From positions 1-53,284 of the forward strand of contig NZ_JAEELZ010000144.1 of assembly GCF_016282985.1 (NCBI RefSeq): a stretch of DNA of 53,284 nucleotides, given 5' to 3'. The notes under the pieces are model-generated. The model was not told where the DNA came from, ran no database searches, and was given only the letters and a program-made list of their open reading frames with translations. This stretch comes from Methanosphaera sp. Lineage in GTDB: Archaea > Methanobacteriota > Methanobacteria > Methanobacteriales > Methanobacteriaceae. Every line of letters starts with the position of its first letter. The stretch's first letter is position 1. The translations under genes were made by a program, and so were the position numbers. Below, in pieces: positions 34,986-43,724 of this stretch.

Positions 34986-36779
34986 TTATTTCAGCTCACC
35001 GATATATGTTGCATAGAAACCATCGGTATCGGCATAAATAGGTTTAAAACCATATTTTTCAGATTTTTTCATGGCATTTTGAATATATTCCCTTCCCCAT
35101 GCGGTAATTGCAGCTCCACATTCTTTTTTATACCATCTGAACCTTGAATATCCGTATACACCGTACATGGAATTTGCCAATCTTTTAAGTCCCTGCTGTT
35201 CAAAGTCATACGCTTTTTTCTGTTCGGGAACTTTTTCTTCCTTCATTAATTTTTTGATTTTCTGACGTTCATCCAGAATGTTTCCAATAATGGATGGAAT
35301 AAATCCCTTGGGTTGCTTAAGGAATTTGTAACCGTTTTCCGGACAGACGTAATAATCGTCCTCGTCAAGTCCTTCACCCGTTGTAAAGGTATCCGGGGAT
35401 ATGTTCTGGGCGATGATTATAGTAGGATACAGGCTTTTGAAGTCAAGGTATGCAATATGTTCAAACAATCCCTTTTCAGGTTCCTTGACGTATCCTCCCT
35501 CATTTTTCTTGGACATTCTCCTTTCATTGTATTCGTTTGCCGACGGCTTGTTTGGAACTATGTTGTTTTTTTCATAGGCCTTCAGCATAAGATACCATTC
35601 AATCATCTGTCCCGTTGTCATACGGGCAATATCAAATAGGGGCTGGCCTACAAGTCTGCTTTGGGCAATGGTCAGGGGAGTAATCTTGTCACCGATTTTG
35701 GTCGTGCTCACAGCATCGTCCATGGAATAATCAAAGAGTTCCTCCAGCCTTTCATCATCCGAATCCCAGTACTGGTATATTTTATCTCCGGGAACGTCTA
35801 TCTTTTCTTCATCAAACATTTCCTCATAAACTCTCTCCAGGGTATAACGTTCCAGACGCATATACTGTCTGATAAGCAGGTATAAATCAACGTGAACTCT
35901 TCCCTTTATGATTCCCGCATTGTTAAATCCTCTTTTCATAAACTTTATTGAGGAGTTGTCTATTCCCAGATTTAATTTGACCTTAAGAACGTCGGCCCGT
36001 TTTTTAATGTATGGCAGGTCAAAGTTATCGGAATTGTAGCCCACAAGCAAATCAGGATTTTCCTCTTTAATGATTTCAACAAAGCGCTTTAACATTTCTT
36101 CTTCCGAATCTAAAGTTTCAACAAATTCCTTTTCTGATTTTTTAGTAGACAGAACCCTGTTAAACCCATAATTTCCGCTTAGGCTCATCATTATAATCGG
36201 ATCACTTTCTGCATCGGGCATACCCTCCGCATTGTACACCTCAATGTCAAAGCTTAATATTTTGTTTCTGGTGATTGTCTTGCCCGTATCGACTGGTTCT
36301 TCTTCCATCTTAAACAGGAGAACGTTTTCATCAATATTTATGTCGCCATAGATGTCCCTTTCAATTATGTGACCATTCAATTTAATGATATTTCTGGGCG
36401 TAATCTGCTTGTCAATAAGGTATCTTCTATAGAATGGAATATCGTATTCCCTGATTTCCTTTACTTCACTCAGGTCACGGATGCTGTCCCTGATTTTTGG
36501 AACTTCCTGGGGATGTTTGAGAATTATTTTAATAAATTCCTTTTCAACGCCTATGTCAATTTTATTTTCAAGTTCAAGATTATCCAAACCCAATTCGCGA
36601 AGCTGGTTCAAACATTCATCAAGATCATAGGCAAGAACATACATGTAAGGAACAAATGAATTGTCATATGCTATGATGTTCTGGTTGCTTTCAGGATCGG
36701 TTCCAAATAGTCTGATTACAGGTTTGTCATTACGGGTAATATAATCAATATCGTTTAGAAGAATTGTCTTTGTCTGCAT
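34986..36779 (-). CDS. polB1: DNA polymerase B, large part of split enzyme (PolB1)
   Basis: Family B DNA polymerase truncated after motif C. The exonuclease motifs are present (S-F-D-I-E-V, N-S-D-N-F-D-L-P, Y-S-M-D-D), and so are polymerase motif A (D-F-K-S-L-Y-P-T-I-I), motif B (N-S-M-Y-G) and motif C (Y-A-D-T-D-G). The stop comes 10 residues after motif C, so the thumb domain is missing. In Methanothermobacter the same split occurs, with a small PolB2 encoded elsewhere. ATG at 36779 (597 residues) is preferred to a TTG 21 bases upstream. A TATAAAA lies about 35 bases upstream. Confidence 0.93.
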   Translation of the reverse strand: MQTKTILLNDIDYITRNDKPVIRLFGTDPESNQNIIAYDNSFVPYMYVLAYDLDECLNQLRELGLDNLELENKIDIGVEKEFIKIILKHPQEVPKIRDSIRDLSEVKEIREYDIPFYRRYLIDKQITPRNIIKLNGHIIERDIYGDINIDENVLLFKMEEEPVDTGKTITRNKILSFDIEVYNAEGMPDAESDPIIMMSLSGNYGFNRVLSTKKSEKEFVETLDSEEEMLKRFVEIIKEENPDLLVGYNSDNFDLPYIKKRADVLKVKLNLGIDNSSIKFMKRGFNNAGIIKGRVHVDLYLLIRQYMRLERYTLERVYEEMFDEEKIDVPGDKIYQYWDSDDERLEELFDYSMDDAVSTTKIGDKITPLTIAQSRLVGQPLFDIARMTTGQMIEWYLMLKAYEKNNIVPNKPSANEYNERRMSKKNEGGYVKEPEKGLFEHIAYLDFKSLYPTIIIAQNISPDTFTTGEGLDEDDYYVCPENGYKFLKQPKGFIPSIIGNILDERQKIKKLMKEEKVPEQKKAYDFEQQGLKRLANSMYGVYGYSRFRWYKKECGAAITAWGREYIQNAMKKSEKYGFKPIYADTDGFYATYIGELK

Positions 36780-36863
36780 AGGATTAAATTTGTAAAACAA
36801 AATATTAAAAATTTTATATCTTTAAAAATAAAATATTATTTAATTACTTCTAAACGTGATTAA

Positions 36864-37472
36864 ATGACCTCTTTTAGAAAATTATATAAAAACGACAATA
36901 TGGATGTAATTGCCGAAGGAATTTACTCCAATAATAAAAAAGTATTTGACGCGTTATTCGATGATAAAAACAAGGCAACGGATGCCATTATAAAATTAAT
37001 TAACAGCGAATATGTTAACGAATATCATGGATTTTTTATTACGGTAATCTATGATGAAGATCCCCGGAAGATAGAGGGATTTGTAATTTCCTATAAACCG
37101 GATCAGATACCTCACAATTCAACATTTATGGCACTTAAGGATACTGAAGATTTTTCAATACCGTTAATGCTTGCGAATAGATTATTTAACAGATTTAAAT
37201 TTAATCTGATGAAGGATGATTATATTATAAATGAGTTGTATGTTTTAGAAGAATATAGAAATAAGGGTCATGGCACAAGGCTGATAAAAAAATCCATACA
37301 GAAGGCACGCCAGTACAATGCAGACAGCGTTGTTTTGGATGTTGAATATGGAAAGGATTATCTTTTAAATTTTTTCAATAAACTGGGATTTAAAAAACAG
37401 AACAAAATCTTTAAAAGATTTATGGGAAATGTACCCGGATATTACAGATTAGAATACAAACTGGAAAGGTGA
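36864..37472 (+). CDS. GNAT-family acetyltransferase
   Basis: A 202-residue protein with the acetyl-CoA-binding motif R-N-K-G-H-G-T-R-L-I near residue 133 and a downstream strand-helix pattern (A-D-S-V-V-L-D-V, N-F-F-N-K-L-G-F). The substrate is not predictable. It is divergent from polB1 with an 84-base gap. The MBL hydrolase gene begins four bases after its stop, so both are one unit. Confidence 0.8.
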   Translation: MTSFRKLYKNDNMDVIAEGIYSNNKKVFDALFDDKNKATDAIIKLINSEYVNEYHGFFITVIYDEDPRKIEGFVISYKPDQIPHNSTFMALKDTEDFSIPLMLANRLFNRFKFNLMKDDYIINELYVLEEYRNKGHGTRLIKKSIQKARQYNADSVVLDVEYGKDYLLNFFNKLGFKKQNKIFKRFMGNVPGYYRLEYKLER

Positions 37473-37476
37473 TAAT

Positions 37477-38109
37477 ATGGATAAAGTAGATGATATTATA
37501 ATTATAATGGGAAAAGGCAGGGATTCAAATTCTTACATTATTGGAGAAACCTTAATAGACCCTGGAAGCGGAGAAAATATTGATTACCTGAAAGATGAAA
37601 TTAAGGCCGCAGGATTGGAGATGACAGACATTAAAAAAATAGTTAACACTCACTGTCATTTTGATCATATGGGCGCCGATAAACAGTTACAGGATGAATA
37701 CGGCTATGAAATATATATGCATCCTCTGGATTTACAGACAGTAAAGGAAAAGGATGCCGATGCAACGGTAGCAGCATCATTCGGAATGGAAGTACCCGAC
37801 CTGGACATTAAGGAACTCAATGAGGGGGATACGGTCGAAGGTTATGAAGTGGTACATACGCCGGGACATACACGCGGAGGAATCTGTTTGTTTAACGGAA
37901 AAAGTTTAATAAGTGGGGACACGGTATTTTCCGGAGGTAACTTTGGAAGAACTGATTTACCCACCGGAAATACTGAACAGATGAGGGAATCCATTCTTAA
38001 AATATCAGAATTGGATGCGGTACAGCTATTCTCAGGTCACGGACCATATGCAATTTCACAGGTTCCTGAACAGATAGCATTGGCCGTAATGATAGCATCC
38101 AGATTATAA
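37477..38109 (+). CDS. Metallo-beta-lactamase-fold hydrolase
   Basis: A 210-residue MBL-fold protein. The metal-binding motif is N-T-H-C-H-F-D-H-M-G (H-x-H-x-D-H), with H-T-P-G-H-T, G-D-T-V-F and F-S-G-H-G supplying later ligands. It resembles glyoxalase II-like hydrolases. An AAAGGTGATA ribosome site overlaps the end of the GNAT gene. Confidence 0.87.
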   Translation: MDKVDDIIIIMGKGRDSNSYIIGETLIDPGSGENIDYLKDEIKAAGLEMTDIKKIVNTHCHFDHMGADKQLQDEYGYEIYMHPLDLQTVKEKDADATVAASFGMEVPDLDIKELNEGDTVEGYEVVHTPGHTRGGICLFNGKSLISGDTVFSGGNFGRTDLPTGNTEQMRESILKISELDAVQLFSGHGPYAISQVPEQIALAVMIASRL

Positions 38110-38126
38110 ACTCCCAAACCCTTTTT

Positions 38127-38891
38127 TTAAATAGGAAGCAGGTTGTTTTTGGTGAAAAACTTTCTTGTCTTCTTGATATATTTTGTTCTTACCAATACGC
38201 TAACAATATCATCCTTTTCTAAAATAATGTTGTTCTGTGCAATATACGTTTCATTTTTCTTATGACAGAGAACTATGATGAAGTTTTTATTCGGACTGAT
38301 ATCACACACGCATTTTCCGACAACCCTGTTGGCTTTTACGCTGATGTCAATAAGTTCAAAATCTCCCTTGCCGGTAACGGTTATTTCGGAAATGTTCTGT
38401 GGAATAATCATCTTTTCAATGTCACTACATGCTGCAAGTTCGGGACTAACCACTTCGGATACTCCCAGTTTACGGAACATTTTAATATGGGATGGATCGG
38501 TTGTTCGGGCAATAATCTTTTTTAAATTATATTTTTGGGCAGTAATTCCTATTAACAGGTTAATTTCGTCAACACTGGTTGCTGCAACAATAATGTCTGC
38601 CGTGTCAATGCCCGCTTTTTCAAGAGTCTTTTTTTCTGTAGCATTACCTATGATGAATCTGATATCATCATATTTTTCCTCAAGAGCCTCCAGATTTTCA
38701 CTATTGTCGTCAATAAGAGTAATATTGTAACGGGGACAGTTAAGTTTTTCAATAAGATGAACGCCAACTCTTCCTCCACCAACAATAATTACATCGGACG
38801 GCTTTTTTTCAACTTCATCTTCAGGTATGCTGCCGTCCTCCAGATTTGTTACAATATCATCAATCAACTTATTATCGCTCTTATTAAACAT
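38127..38891 (-). CDS. TrkA-family NAD-binding potassium uptake protein
   Basis: A 254-residue protein with an N-terminal extension, an NAD-binding TrkA-N/RCK domain (about 33-150: V-I-I-V-G-G-G-R-V-G-V-H-L, I-D-D-N-S-E-N) and a TrkA-C ligand domain (about 170-250). It is expected to gate or regulate a K+ transporter, but no transporter gene is adjacent here. Its 3' end is 18 bases from the convergent MBL gene. Confidence 0.85.
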   Translation of the reverse strand: MFNKSDNKLIDDIVTNLEDGSIPEDEVEKKPSDVIIVGGGRVGVHLIEKLNCPRYNITLIDDNSENLEALEEKYDDIRFIIGNATEKKTLEKAGIDTADIIVAATSVDEINLLIGITAQKYNLKKIIARTTDPSHIKMFRKLGVSEVVSPELAACSDIEKMIIPQNISEITVTGKGDFELIDISVKANRVVGKCVCDISPNKNFIIVLCHKKNETYIAQNNIILEKDDIVSVLVRTKYIKKTRKFFTKNNLLPI

Positions 38892-39031
38892 GGTAATTTT
38901 ATCCTAAAACTTCTAATACTGATATTATGTAATTTAATATATATAATTTTTAAAAATAAATATAAAATAATAAAATCAAATATTAACACATTGTATATTA
39001 ATTATCTAATAAAATTTGGTTTGTGAAGAAC

Positions 39032-40048
39032 ATGGATTATAAAAAAGTTGTAGTATTACTGGCGGTTGGTATTATTGTTTTGCTGGCTATGATCATGTTT
39101 GTAGGTCCCGGTCAGATATTTGAAGCATTAAAAACAGCCAATATTTACTATGTAATTCTGGCAATAATTATTCAGTTTGTCATTATTTGGTTATGGAATA
39201 TTAGGTGGAGTATTATCTGTGATTCATTGGATATTCCCCATAATAAATTGTCCTTATTTGCCATGACAATTGTAGGTCTGGCCATAAACGATTTGACACC
39301 TAGCGGTCGTAGTGGAGGAGAACCGGTAAGAGCTTATTTATTAAGTAAAAGTTCATCGGCGGATTTTAAAAAAACATTTGCAACAGTTATGGCAGACAAG
39401 TTATGTGATACATTTCCGTTTATTGTACTGGCAATATTTGCAATATCCTATCTGATGCTATATATGCATTTGAGCACGGCACTGTTTTCATTACTGATGA
39501 TTTCACTGGTTATATTTATAGTTGCATTGGTATTCATAGTATTTGTCTGTATAAATGAATCATTCGGTATTAATACTATTCAATGGGTCTTTAGACAATT
39601 AAGAAAACTTACTTCAAGAAATCTGGATAAGTATGAAGACACTGCAACAACTTCTTTGGTAGGTTTCCAAAGTAGTTTATTGTACCTTATGGATGATCAT
39701 AAATTATTGGTAATAGCTACCGTAATTTCATTCCTTGTATGGTTTTTGGAACTGACAAGGGTATATGTTGTTTTCCTGGCATTTGGGGTCCAAGTATCTC
39801 TCGGTATGATAGCAGCGGTATTCCTGGTTTCAACTTTAATTGGAATAATACCTATACTTCCTGGAGGACTGGGTTCCATTGACGGAGGAATGATTCTATT
39901 ATATTCACTTGCAGGAATAACTACATCAATCAGTACAGCAGCTACACTGATAGAACGTATGATATCATTATGGATGGTAATTATCATAGGATTAATATTG
40001 CTGCCGTTCTTTGGAGCCGGAGTATTGGACTATATTGATAGTGGTTGA
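39032..40048 (+). CDS. Flippase-like integral membrane protein (UPF0104/AglD-like)
   Basis: A protein of about 338 residues with around eight hydrophobic segments, typical of the lysylphosphatidylglycerol synthase TM/UPF0104 family. The conserved loop S-G-R-S-G-G-E-P-V-R-A near residue 95 is present, as is P-G-G-L-G-S-I-D-G. Members may translocate lipid-linked sugars. The start is uncertain between GTG 39023 and ATG 39032. Confidence 0.83.
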   Translation: MDYKKVVVLLAVGIIVLLAMIMFVGPGQIFEALKTANIYYVILAIIIQFVIIWLWNIRWSIICDSLDIPHNKLSLFAMTIVGLAINDLTPSGRSGGEPVRAYLLSKSSSADFKKTFATVMADKLCDTFPFIVLAIFAISYLMLYMHLSTALFSLLMISLVIFIVALVFIVFVCINESFGINTIQWVFRQLRKLTSRNLDKYEDTATTSLVGFQSSLLYLMDDHKLLVIATVISFLVWFLELTRVYVVFLAFGVQVSLGMIAAVFLVSTLIGIIPILPGGLGSIDGGMILLYSLAGITTSISTAATLIERMISLWMVIIIGLILLPFFGAGVLDYIDSG

Positions 40049-40201
40049 TGCTCTTCAACTATTTTTTTTTATTTTTAAGAAATTAAGATTTAAAACTTAT
40101 TTAAGTTAAATTTAAATCACTATTTGACTATAGATAATTATTATAGTTAAAACGAAGATTTAAAATCGTTATTTTTTTTAGTTAATGGGAGATTATTGAT
40201 T

Positions 40202-41080
40202 ATGAATTCACCAATTATTGAAGATACTTATGCGGAAGCATTCAGCACAAAAGCTGCATATTTATTAATTACCGCAGCAACAAAAAAGTTAGCGCTTATA
40301 GCAGCAACAGAAGCAACGGGATTTGCAACATCTTTCATAGGCTGTCCTGCAGAAGCCGGTATAAACTCTTACGTTCCGCCGGAAAAGACACCTGACGGAA
40401 GGCCGGGATATTCCATAATAATATGTCAGAATAAAACGGAGAAGGTTAAACAACAGCTCCTGGAAAGAATAGGGCAGTGTGTACTAACGGCAGCAACCAC
40501 ATCAGTATTTAATTTACTGCCGGATAGTGAGGTTCAGGATAATTTAGGATTCAAACTGGCATTTTTTGCAGACGGTTATCAGGAAAAAGTGGAATTATAT
40601 GATAGGGATATGTATAAAATTCCGGTAATGAGTGGAGATTTTCTTATTGAAGAAAACTTTGGAATTGTGGATGCAGTAGCTGGAGGAAACCTGTTTATAA
40701 TGGCTAAAACACAAGCATCTGCACTGGTTGCAGCAGAAGCAGCAGTCAATGCTATCCGTGAAGTGGAAGGAGTTATCATGCCATTTCCGGGAGGAATAGT
40801 TGCATCCGGTTCAAAAGTGGGATCAAAAAAATACAAATTTATGCACGCTACCACAAATGAGGAATATTGTCCAACATTAAAGGATGTCGTAGACTCCAAA
40901 TTACCTGAAGATGCTGAAGGTGTATATGAAATTGTTTTTGATGGATTAACTGAAAGCGCCGTCAAAAAAGCTACACAGGAGGCTATCAAAGCAATCAAAA
41001 CAATTCCTGGAGTAATCAGGATATCTGCAGGAAATTATGGTGGAAACTTGGGAAAATATAAGATAAATTTAATAGAATAA
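40202..41080 (+). CDS. ftr: Formylmethanofuran-tetrahydromethanopterin formyltransferase
   Basis: Transfers a formyl group between methanofuran and tetrahydromethanopterin in the C1 pathway. The 292-residue protein is near full length, with [20 protein letters not shown] and C-P-A-E-A-G-I-N near the N-terminus, and G-G-N-L-G-K-Y at the end. It may be one of two paralogues found in this order. ATG 40202 is used; a TTG at 40196 is 5 bases after GGGA and also possible. nnr follows 10 bases later. Confidence 0.93.
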   Translation: MNSPIIEDTYAEAFSTKAAYLLITAATKKLALIAATEATGFATSFIGCPAEAGINSYVPPEKTPDGRPGYSIIICQNKTEKVKQQLLERIGQCVLTAATTSVFNLLPDSEVQDNLGFKLAFFADGYQEKVELYDRDMYKIPVMSGDFLIEENFGIVDAVAGGNLFIMAKTQASALVAAEAAVNAIREVEGVIMPFPGGIVASGSKVGSKKYKFMHATTNEEYCPTLKDVVDSKLPEDAEGVYEIVFDGLTESAVKKATQEAIKAIKTIPGVIRISAGNYGGNLGKYKINLIE

Positions 41081-41090
41081 GGGTGAAAAC

Positions 41091-42551
41091 ATGAAAGACG
41101 TACTTACACCAATTGAAATGAGGGCAACAGACAAAAACACGGAATACAATCACATTCCAACCATTGTACTGATGGAAAATGCGGGTTCAAAAATTTCGGA
41201 TTATATTGTCAGCAACTACCCTGAAAAGAAAAAAGTGTCAATATACTCAGGAACTGGTGGAAATGGTGGTGATGGATTTGTAATAGCAAGACATTTACTA
41301 AATCACGGCTATAAAGTACGTTTATTCCTACTGTCAAAACCTGAAAATATTAAAAACGGGGATTCCCGTTTAAACTTTGAATCAATCAGTGTTATTGATC
41401 AGACAGATAAAAATCTTCGATTGTCAGTAATAACGGATTCATCCCAGGTGGCTCCGGATAATTCGGATATAATTGTCGATGCAATACTTGGAACGGGAGT
41501 AAATGGTAAACTCAGAGAACCAATATCAAGTGCCATAGATACGATAAATTATTCGCCGGCAATAGTTATATCAGTGGACGTGCCTTCAGGTATGAATCCG
41601 GAAAACGGTGCGGTAATGGATAAAAGCGTAGTTGCCCATGAAACCCTGACTTTGCATAAGATGAAAACGGGATTGGAAAAGGCACAACAGAGTTATGTCG
41701 GAAAAATTACCGTATTGGATATAGGAATACCAAGAGTATCTGAGGAATATGTGGGGCAGGGAGATCTGTTAAAAATAGGACTTCCGGATAAATGTTCCCA
41801 TAAGGGAGATAACGGTTCTGTTTTAATAATCGGATCAAATCCGGATTATATAGGGGCGGTTATATTTGCTGCAGAAGCTGCATTGTCACAGGGAATAGAT
41901 CTTGTGTTTATTATAGCTCCTGAATCTTCGGCAGATATTATTAAAGAGTATAATCCTGAATTCATTGTTAGAAGCGTTCCGGGTAAAGTGTTGTCTATGG
42001 ATGCATATGATGCATTTTTGGATCTGGAAAAAAGGGTGGATGCAATTTTGATAGGTTCCGGTTCCGGATTGATGGAAGAAACATCTGACCTGTTTAATGA
42101 AATAATTTCCACAACCAAAAAACCATTGGTAATTGATGCCGATGCATTAAAATTAATATCTCCGGACATGTTAACGGAAAATGTTCTGGTGACTCCTCAT
42201 GCATACGAATTTAAACAGCTCTTTGATGAAGAGGTTCCGGATAAACTTGAAGATAAAATAGAATTGTTGAGGAAGCTGTCAGAGGAGTATAACTGTCAGA
42301 TTTTACTAAAAGGAGTTATTGATGTAATCACTTCCCGTGATGATTATAAGTTAAACAGAACAGGTAATCAGGGAATGACTATTGGTGGTACGGGTGACTT
42401 GCTTGCCGGAATAGCCGTGGCCTTAGCTACAAAAAATACTTTATTTGAGGCAGCTTACTTGTCTTCATTTATTTTAGGACAGACTGCAGATAAGGTTCTT
42501 GAAGAAAAGGGATTTAATTATAGAATAAAAGATATTTTAAAAAAGTTGTAG
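41091..42551 (+). CDS. nnr: Bifunctional NAD(P)H-hydrate epimerase/dehydratase
   Basis: Repairs hydrated NAD(P)H. The N-terminal epimerase domain (about 1-215) has S-G-T-G-G-N-G-G-D-G-F-V and D-A-I-L-G-T-G-V-N-G; the C-terminal ADP/ATP-dependent dehydratase domain (about 225-486) has the G-N-Q-G-M-T-I-G-G-T-G-D-L motif near 425. The length (486) is normal for the fusion. GGGTGAAA precedes the ATG. It is the second gene after ftr. Confidence 0.95.
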   Translation: MKDVLTPIEMRATDKNTEYNHIPTIVLMENAGSKISDYIVSNYPEKKKVSIYSGTGGNGGDGFVIARHLLNHGYKVRLFLLSKPENIKNGDSRLNFESISVIDQTDKNLRLSVITDSSQVAPDNSDIIVDAILGTGVNGKLREPISSAIDTINYSPAIVISVDVPSGMNPENGAVMDKSVVAHETLTLHKMKTGLEKAQQSYVGKITVLDIGIPRVSEEYVGQGDLLKIGLPDKCSHKGDNGSVLIIGSNPDYIGAVIFAAEAALSQGIDLVFIIAPESSADIIKEYNPEFIVRSVPGKVLSMDAYDAFLDLEKRVDAILIGSGSGLMEETSDLFNEIISTTKKPLVIDADALKLISPDMLTENVLVTPHAYEFKQLFDEEVPDKLEDKIELLRKLSEEYNCQILLKGVIDVITSRDDYKLNRTGNQGMTIGGTGDLLAGIAVALATKNTLFEAAYLSSFILGQTADKVLEEKGFNYRIKDILKKL

Positions 42552-42555
42552 GGGA

Positions 42556-42804
42556 TTAGAATATAAGGTAGAATATTGCTAATAATATTGTACCCATCAC
42601 TCCTCCAAATCCTGAGATTGCAAGTGTAATAATGTTTATTGGGACATTTATTCCAGGTAAAATGTTTGCTATTGTAAGTAAAATCCATCCGAATAAAAAG
42701 TGTACGGCAATTTTAACTAGTGTACTGCTTATATCTAAAATGAATCTGAAAGCAAGTACTCCGATAGCAATCAGTACTATTAAGAATATTATTTCCATGA
42801 TCAT
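42556..42804 (-). CDS. BofA-family small membrane protein
   Basis: An 82-residue protein with two or three hydrophobic segments and the pattern I-L-P-G-I-N-V-P-I-N-I-I-T of the pro-sigma-K processing inhibitor BofA family. Archaea have no sigma K, so its role is unknown. AGGTGAAAAT precedes the ATG, and it is 15 bases downstream of larB on the same strand. Confidence 0.8.
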   Translation of the reverse strand: MIMEIIFLIVLIAIGVLAFRFILDISSTLVKIAVHFLFGWILLTIANILPGINVPINIITLAISGFGGVMGTILLAIFYLIF

Positions 42805-42818
42805 ATTTTCACCTCCCC

Positions 42819-43598
42819 TTAAAATCCTTCATTTACTCGTTTTTCTATTTGTTTGAGTATGGTTATAGCATATACTCCTGCACCGTAACCGTTATCAATG
42901 TTCATTGTTGCAATACCCGGTGCACATGATTGAAGCATTGAAAAAAGTGCTATGAAACCTTTTTCTCCCACTCCATAACCGGTTGAAGTAGGCACTGCTA
43001 TTACAGGCATGTCAACAATACCTGCAACGACTGATGGCAGTGCTCCTTCCATACCTGCAAGGGTGATAATTACATCCACTTTTTCATCTAACAAATATGA
43101 TATTTTATCTATCAGTCTGTGAATTCCCGCTACACCCACATCATATGTTTTTACAACATTATAACCTGCCTGTTCTAATGTTATTCTGGATTCTTCTGCT
43201 ATGGGGACATCAGCTGTTCCTGCAGTTATAATTCCCACTTTTCCTTTGGATTTTTTTATTTCTCTATTATTGATAGTTAATATGGATGCTATTTTGGAAT
43301 AGTTTGAATTTTTGAGTACATCATTGTTAATGTATTGTTTGATGTCATTAAATCTATCTTCATTAAGTTTTGTTATCATTAAATTATTGACAGAATCAAT
43401 ATTATTGATAATGTTTAGCAGGTCATCATCAGTTTTTCCTCGTGCATAAACAGCTTCGGGAATTCCTATTCTATTTTCCCTGGAACTATCAAATTTAACA
43501 TTTTCACCAAGTTCCTGAACGTGGCTAAGCTTAATTTGATTTTCCGCTTCATCAATAGAAATTTCGCCCTCAATTAATTTTTTTAAAATATCTCTCAT
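42819..43598 (-). CDS. larB: Nickel pincer cofactor biosynthesis protein LarB-like
   Basis: A 259-residue PurE-superfamily protein. The C-terminal half has G-I-I-T-A-G-T-A-D, D-V-G-V-A-G-I-H-R and T-L-A-G-M-E-G-A-L-P-S-V-V-A-G, typical of LarB, which carboxylates nicotinic acid adenine dinucleotide on the way to the nickel-pincer cofactor of lactate racemase. The N-terminal half is helical. LarC and LarE are not in the window, so the pathway is not confirmed. The AIR-carboxylase family label is an alternative. Confidence 0.9.
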   Translation of the reverse strand: MRDILKKLIEGEISIDEAENQIKLSHVQELGENVKFDSSRENRIGIPEAVYARGKTDDDLLNIINNIDSVNNLMITKLNEDRFNDIKQYINNDVLKNSNYSKIASILTINNREIKKSKGKVGIITAGTADVPIAEESRITLEQAGYNVVKTYDVGVAGIHRLIDKISYLLDEKVDVIITLAGMEGALPSVVAGIVDMPVIAVPTSTGYGVGEKGFIALFSMLQSCAPGIATMNIDNGYGAGVYAITILKQIEKRVNEGF

Positions 43599-43724
43599 AC
43601 AATTCCTTCTTTTAAAAGAATAAAATTTATTCTATTTTTTCATAGTATGTAATTCTATTTAAACCTATCTATTTTAATATTTTAAAAGATATAAACTATC
43701 ATATTAAATGATAATGGGAAAAAC

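Noticed and set aside
42618-42632. Partial match to the 22-base repeat
   Set aside because: Only about 13 bases match and they lie inside the BofA-like coding sequence; a chance match.
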